DNA from: Argyresthia goedartella
Taxonomy: Eukaryota > Arthropoda > Insecta > Lepidoptera > Argyresthiidae
Length of the DNA stretch: 64,000 nt
NCBI GenBank assembly: GCA_949825045.1
Contig: OX463813.1
Coordinates: 4,960,001 to 5,024,000, forward strand
Direction of reading: 5' to 3'
The translations under genes were made by a program, and so were the position numbers. Below the pieces are notes generated by a model. That model was given only the letters and a program-made list of their open reading frames with translations, did no database searches and was not told the origin of the DNA. This document shows positions 62,240 through 64,000 of the stretch, one piece after another (positions within the stretch are counted from its first letter, which is position 1; each line of letters starts with the position of its first letter).

Positions 62240-62536
62240 TATTAACAAAAGATGTTAAAAGAAGCAAAAGATGGACAGAAATAGTTTTTTAACAGAATAA
62301 AATTGTGATTCCATCTGAAAGGAATTTGACCTGAAACTCGTTTTTTTTATTTGCTTCAATTTCTGGCCAGCTGTAAGACTTAAACACCAGCATTAAAGAG
62401 GTTGGATACTGAAGGAGGCCGGACATCATTAATTAGTCACTTATTAATTAGTTTACATCTAAAAATTTACTCAAAAACAGAAATACGTAAGTGGCCCTTA
62501 TTTTCTTTTGAGTAGTATATTATTAATTAATTTATC

Positions 62537-62568
62537 AATATTATGCATGCTATGGCATGCATAATATT
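62537..62568. repeat. Perfect hairpin, 14-bp arms
   Basis: AATATTATGCATGC and its complement around TATG, 18 bp outside the Tc1 right end. Confidence 0.85.
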
Positions 62569-62639
62569 AAGGACCTCACTACTGAGTAAAGGCCTCCTCC
62601 ATTTTTCCAAATTATTTTTATTACTTAAACCTTTTATAT

Positions 62640-63300
62640 ATGTCACCGTAAGATTGTCAAAACCGTTAGTTGATAAACTAACGTTTTTTTCTCGTTAGTT
62701 GTTCAACTATCGACAGATGGTAAACTGTAGCGTAATGCTTACCATATTTACGCGCGTTAGTTGTTAAACTAACGGTTAAAACCGTTAAATAGTAAACTGG
62801 TTTAAACTTGAATTGCAAACGAAATACCAGGGGGGCAAATATTGCGGTAGCTTAGGTGAAGGCTAGAGGGGGCGAGCGCAGCGAAGCCCCTGAATAGTCT
62901 TCGTGTTAGGTTGACATGTAATTACAAAAGAAACCTAAATTCAAAAAGGGAAATATTAAACCGCACATCAAAAATACTGATTTGCACAGCAAATATCAGG
63001 GCAAAATGCTGCGGTAGCTTAGGTCAAGGGTAAAGGGGATGAGCGAAGCGAATCCTTGAACATGTAAGAACAATAAAAATACTTAAAACATAAACTTAAC
63101 TACACATAAAATATTTAAAACATAAAAAGTGTTTTTGTTGATACTTTTTTGCTGTGCAAATCAGTATTTTGGTGTGCGATTGAATACTAGCCAATTCTAA
63201 ACCCTGTCGGTCTGGTTTACCATTAATTACCATCTGTCGATAGTTGATCAACTAACGCGTTACTTTATCAACTAACGGTTTTGACCATCTTACAATGACA
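62640..63300 (+). mobile_element. MITE, frame iii, copy K, interrupted by a frame ii MITE
   Basis: The left half (62640-62946) and right half (63193-63300) match copy J at 40030-40372. They carry CGTAAGATTGTCAAAACCGT ends, CGTTAGTTGATAAACTAACG iterons and the GGTAGCTTAGGTGAAGGCTA core. Confidence 0.78.
62947..63192 (-). mobile_element. Mutator-like MITE, frame ii, copy L, nested
   Basis: 246 bp with inverted CGCACATCAAAAATACTGAT ends and the shared core. The flanks AATTCAAAA (62938-62946) and AATTCTAAA (63193-63201) form a 9-bp duplication with one change. Copy J shows the unoccupied sequence (AAATTCTAAACCC at 40270). Confidence 0.82.
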
Positions 63301-63309
63301 CTCCTATAT

Positions 63310-64000
63310 TAAAAAAGAAAACAAAATTACGTCACATATTTTAGCAAACGGGGTGGCACGGCACAGTTTCGCCCACAGACCAGTGTAGAGAACAGAAATA
63401 ATTAGTAATTACGCATCGAAAAATTATGCGAATCGAACTCTCAGTGACTCTTAAGCACTATGACAAGGTTCATTTTATCTGAACTCTAACACTTTTTCAC
63501 TCTGATAGTTATTCCTGCTTGAGCCACTGGTATTGCCTACCCTACCTTATTATCCCCACTCTTGGAGCGTCATCAAAATTCACCCCGCACCCCGCCGCGC
63601 CGCCCAATTACCTACGGAATAAAGTCTTACTATGAGATACGTTCCAAGCAGGTTTATTTTCTGAATTCAAGATGGCGCTGATGACAGCTTTTTTCCTTCG
63701 GCACATGATGAATATGTTAAATACGGACAGAGGACACCTAAACTAACAAAAAGCTATTGGTAATAAGTTGCCATAAAGTGCCACGTTTGCGAGATAATCG
63801 GATTTAATTAACAAAGTTCTCGAAAAAAATGCCATCAGTTTGAAAAAAAAACCTGCTTAGAAAGGAACACATTACCTACGCAATAAAGGCGTAATCACAA
63901 AAGTCACGTGCGACCTCCCATCTCATTTAGCAGTCTGTATGTGGGCTTGGGCCCTGAATTAGTCAAAATACGAGATACATGTGCTCGTAGAAATGTAGAC
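63310..64000. other. No recognised feature
   Basis: Short ORFs only. A C-rich patch (CACCCCGCACCCCGCCGCGC) lies at 63582. TTACCTACGGAATAAAG (63610) and TTACCTACGCAATAAAG (63873) form a near repeat. Confidence 0.4.

Larger units (their letters stand above)
56045..62517 (-). mobile_element. Tc1-like transposon (DD34E), split by a LINE
   Basis: Inverted ends TACTACTCAAAAGAAAATA (56045) and its complement (ending 62517), about 30 bp with few differences, are flanked by TA (56043-56044 and 62518-62519). Without the 4.9-kb LINE it would be about 1.57 kb. Only the transposase gene is interrupted. Confidence 0.9.

Overview
The window looks like a gene-poor, AT-rich stretch of a lepidopteran (moth or butterfly) nuclear genome. 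The signs are tRNA-derived SINEs, mariner elements of the DD37D (maT) type, CR1-like and Jockey-like LINEs whose 3' ends recur many times, the GGAC-microsatellite interspersed repeat common in Lepidoptera, and a TTAGG-type (insect telomere) repeat block. No bacterial-style gene organisation, CRISPR array or true tRNA/rRNA gene was seen. The species cannot be named from the sequence.

One convincing host gene is present. Six coding exons on the minus strand (45500 down to 36672) join with matching phases and GT/AG borders into a 389-residue protein with two MADF domains and a C-terminal BESS motif, so probably a sequence-specific DNA-binding regulator. None of its exons stands out as a long ORF except the last. 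Its second exon overlaps an eight-copy 73-bp tandem array in which the exon's 3' half and its splice donor are repeated. A GC-rich stretch at about 51760-52060 with a good minus-strand splice donor may be its 5' UTR exon and promoter.

Layout: 1-2350 is the 5' part of a BEL/Pao LTR retrotransposon (minus strand; LTR, primer site, open gag running off the window). 2351-10550 holds SINEs, a Jockey-like LINE with one in-frame stop, LINE 3' ends and MITEs. 10554-11864 is an intact DD37D mariner. 11900-31300 is a dense patchwork of MITEs, SINEs, interspersed repeats, a truncated second mariner and an OTU-protease-like fragment. 31390-32870 holds LINE 3' pieces. 33000-35200 has no recognisable feature. 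35200-45500 is the MADF-BESS gene and its repeat-filled introns. 45850-51330 contains a decayed RTE-like LINE, a hAT remnant with perfect 8-bp target duplication, and more MITEs. 52387-55770 has foldback elements, including one with telomere-like repeats at its centre, and a 51-bp minisatellite. 56045-62517 is a Tc1 transposon (DD34E) split by an apparently full-length CR1-like LINE with two intact ORFs. 62640-63300 is one MITE nested in another.

The most unusual pattern is a conserved stem-loop core of about 120 bp found at least eleven times, inside four different sets of transposon ends. Two of these sets have clean 9-bp target duplications, as in Mutator-like elements. This suggests end or core swapping among non-autonomous elements.
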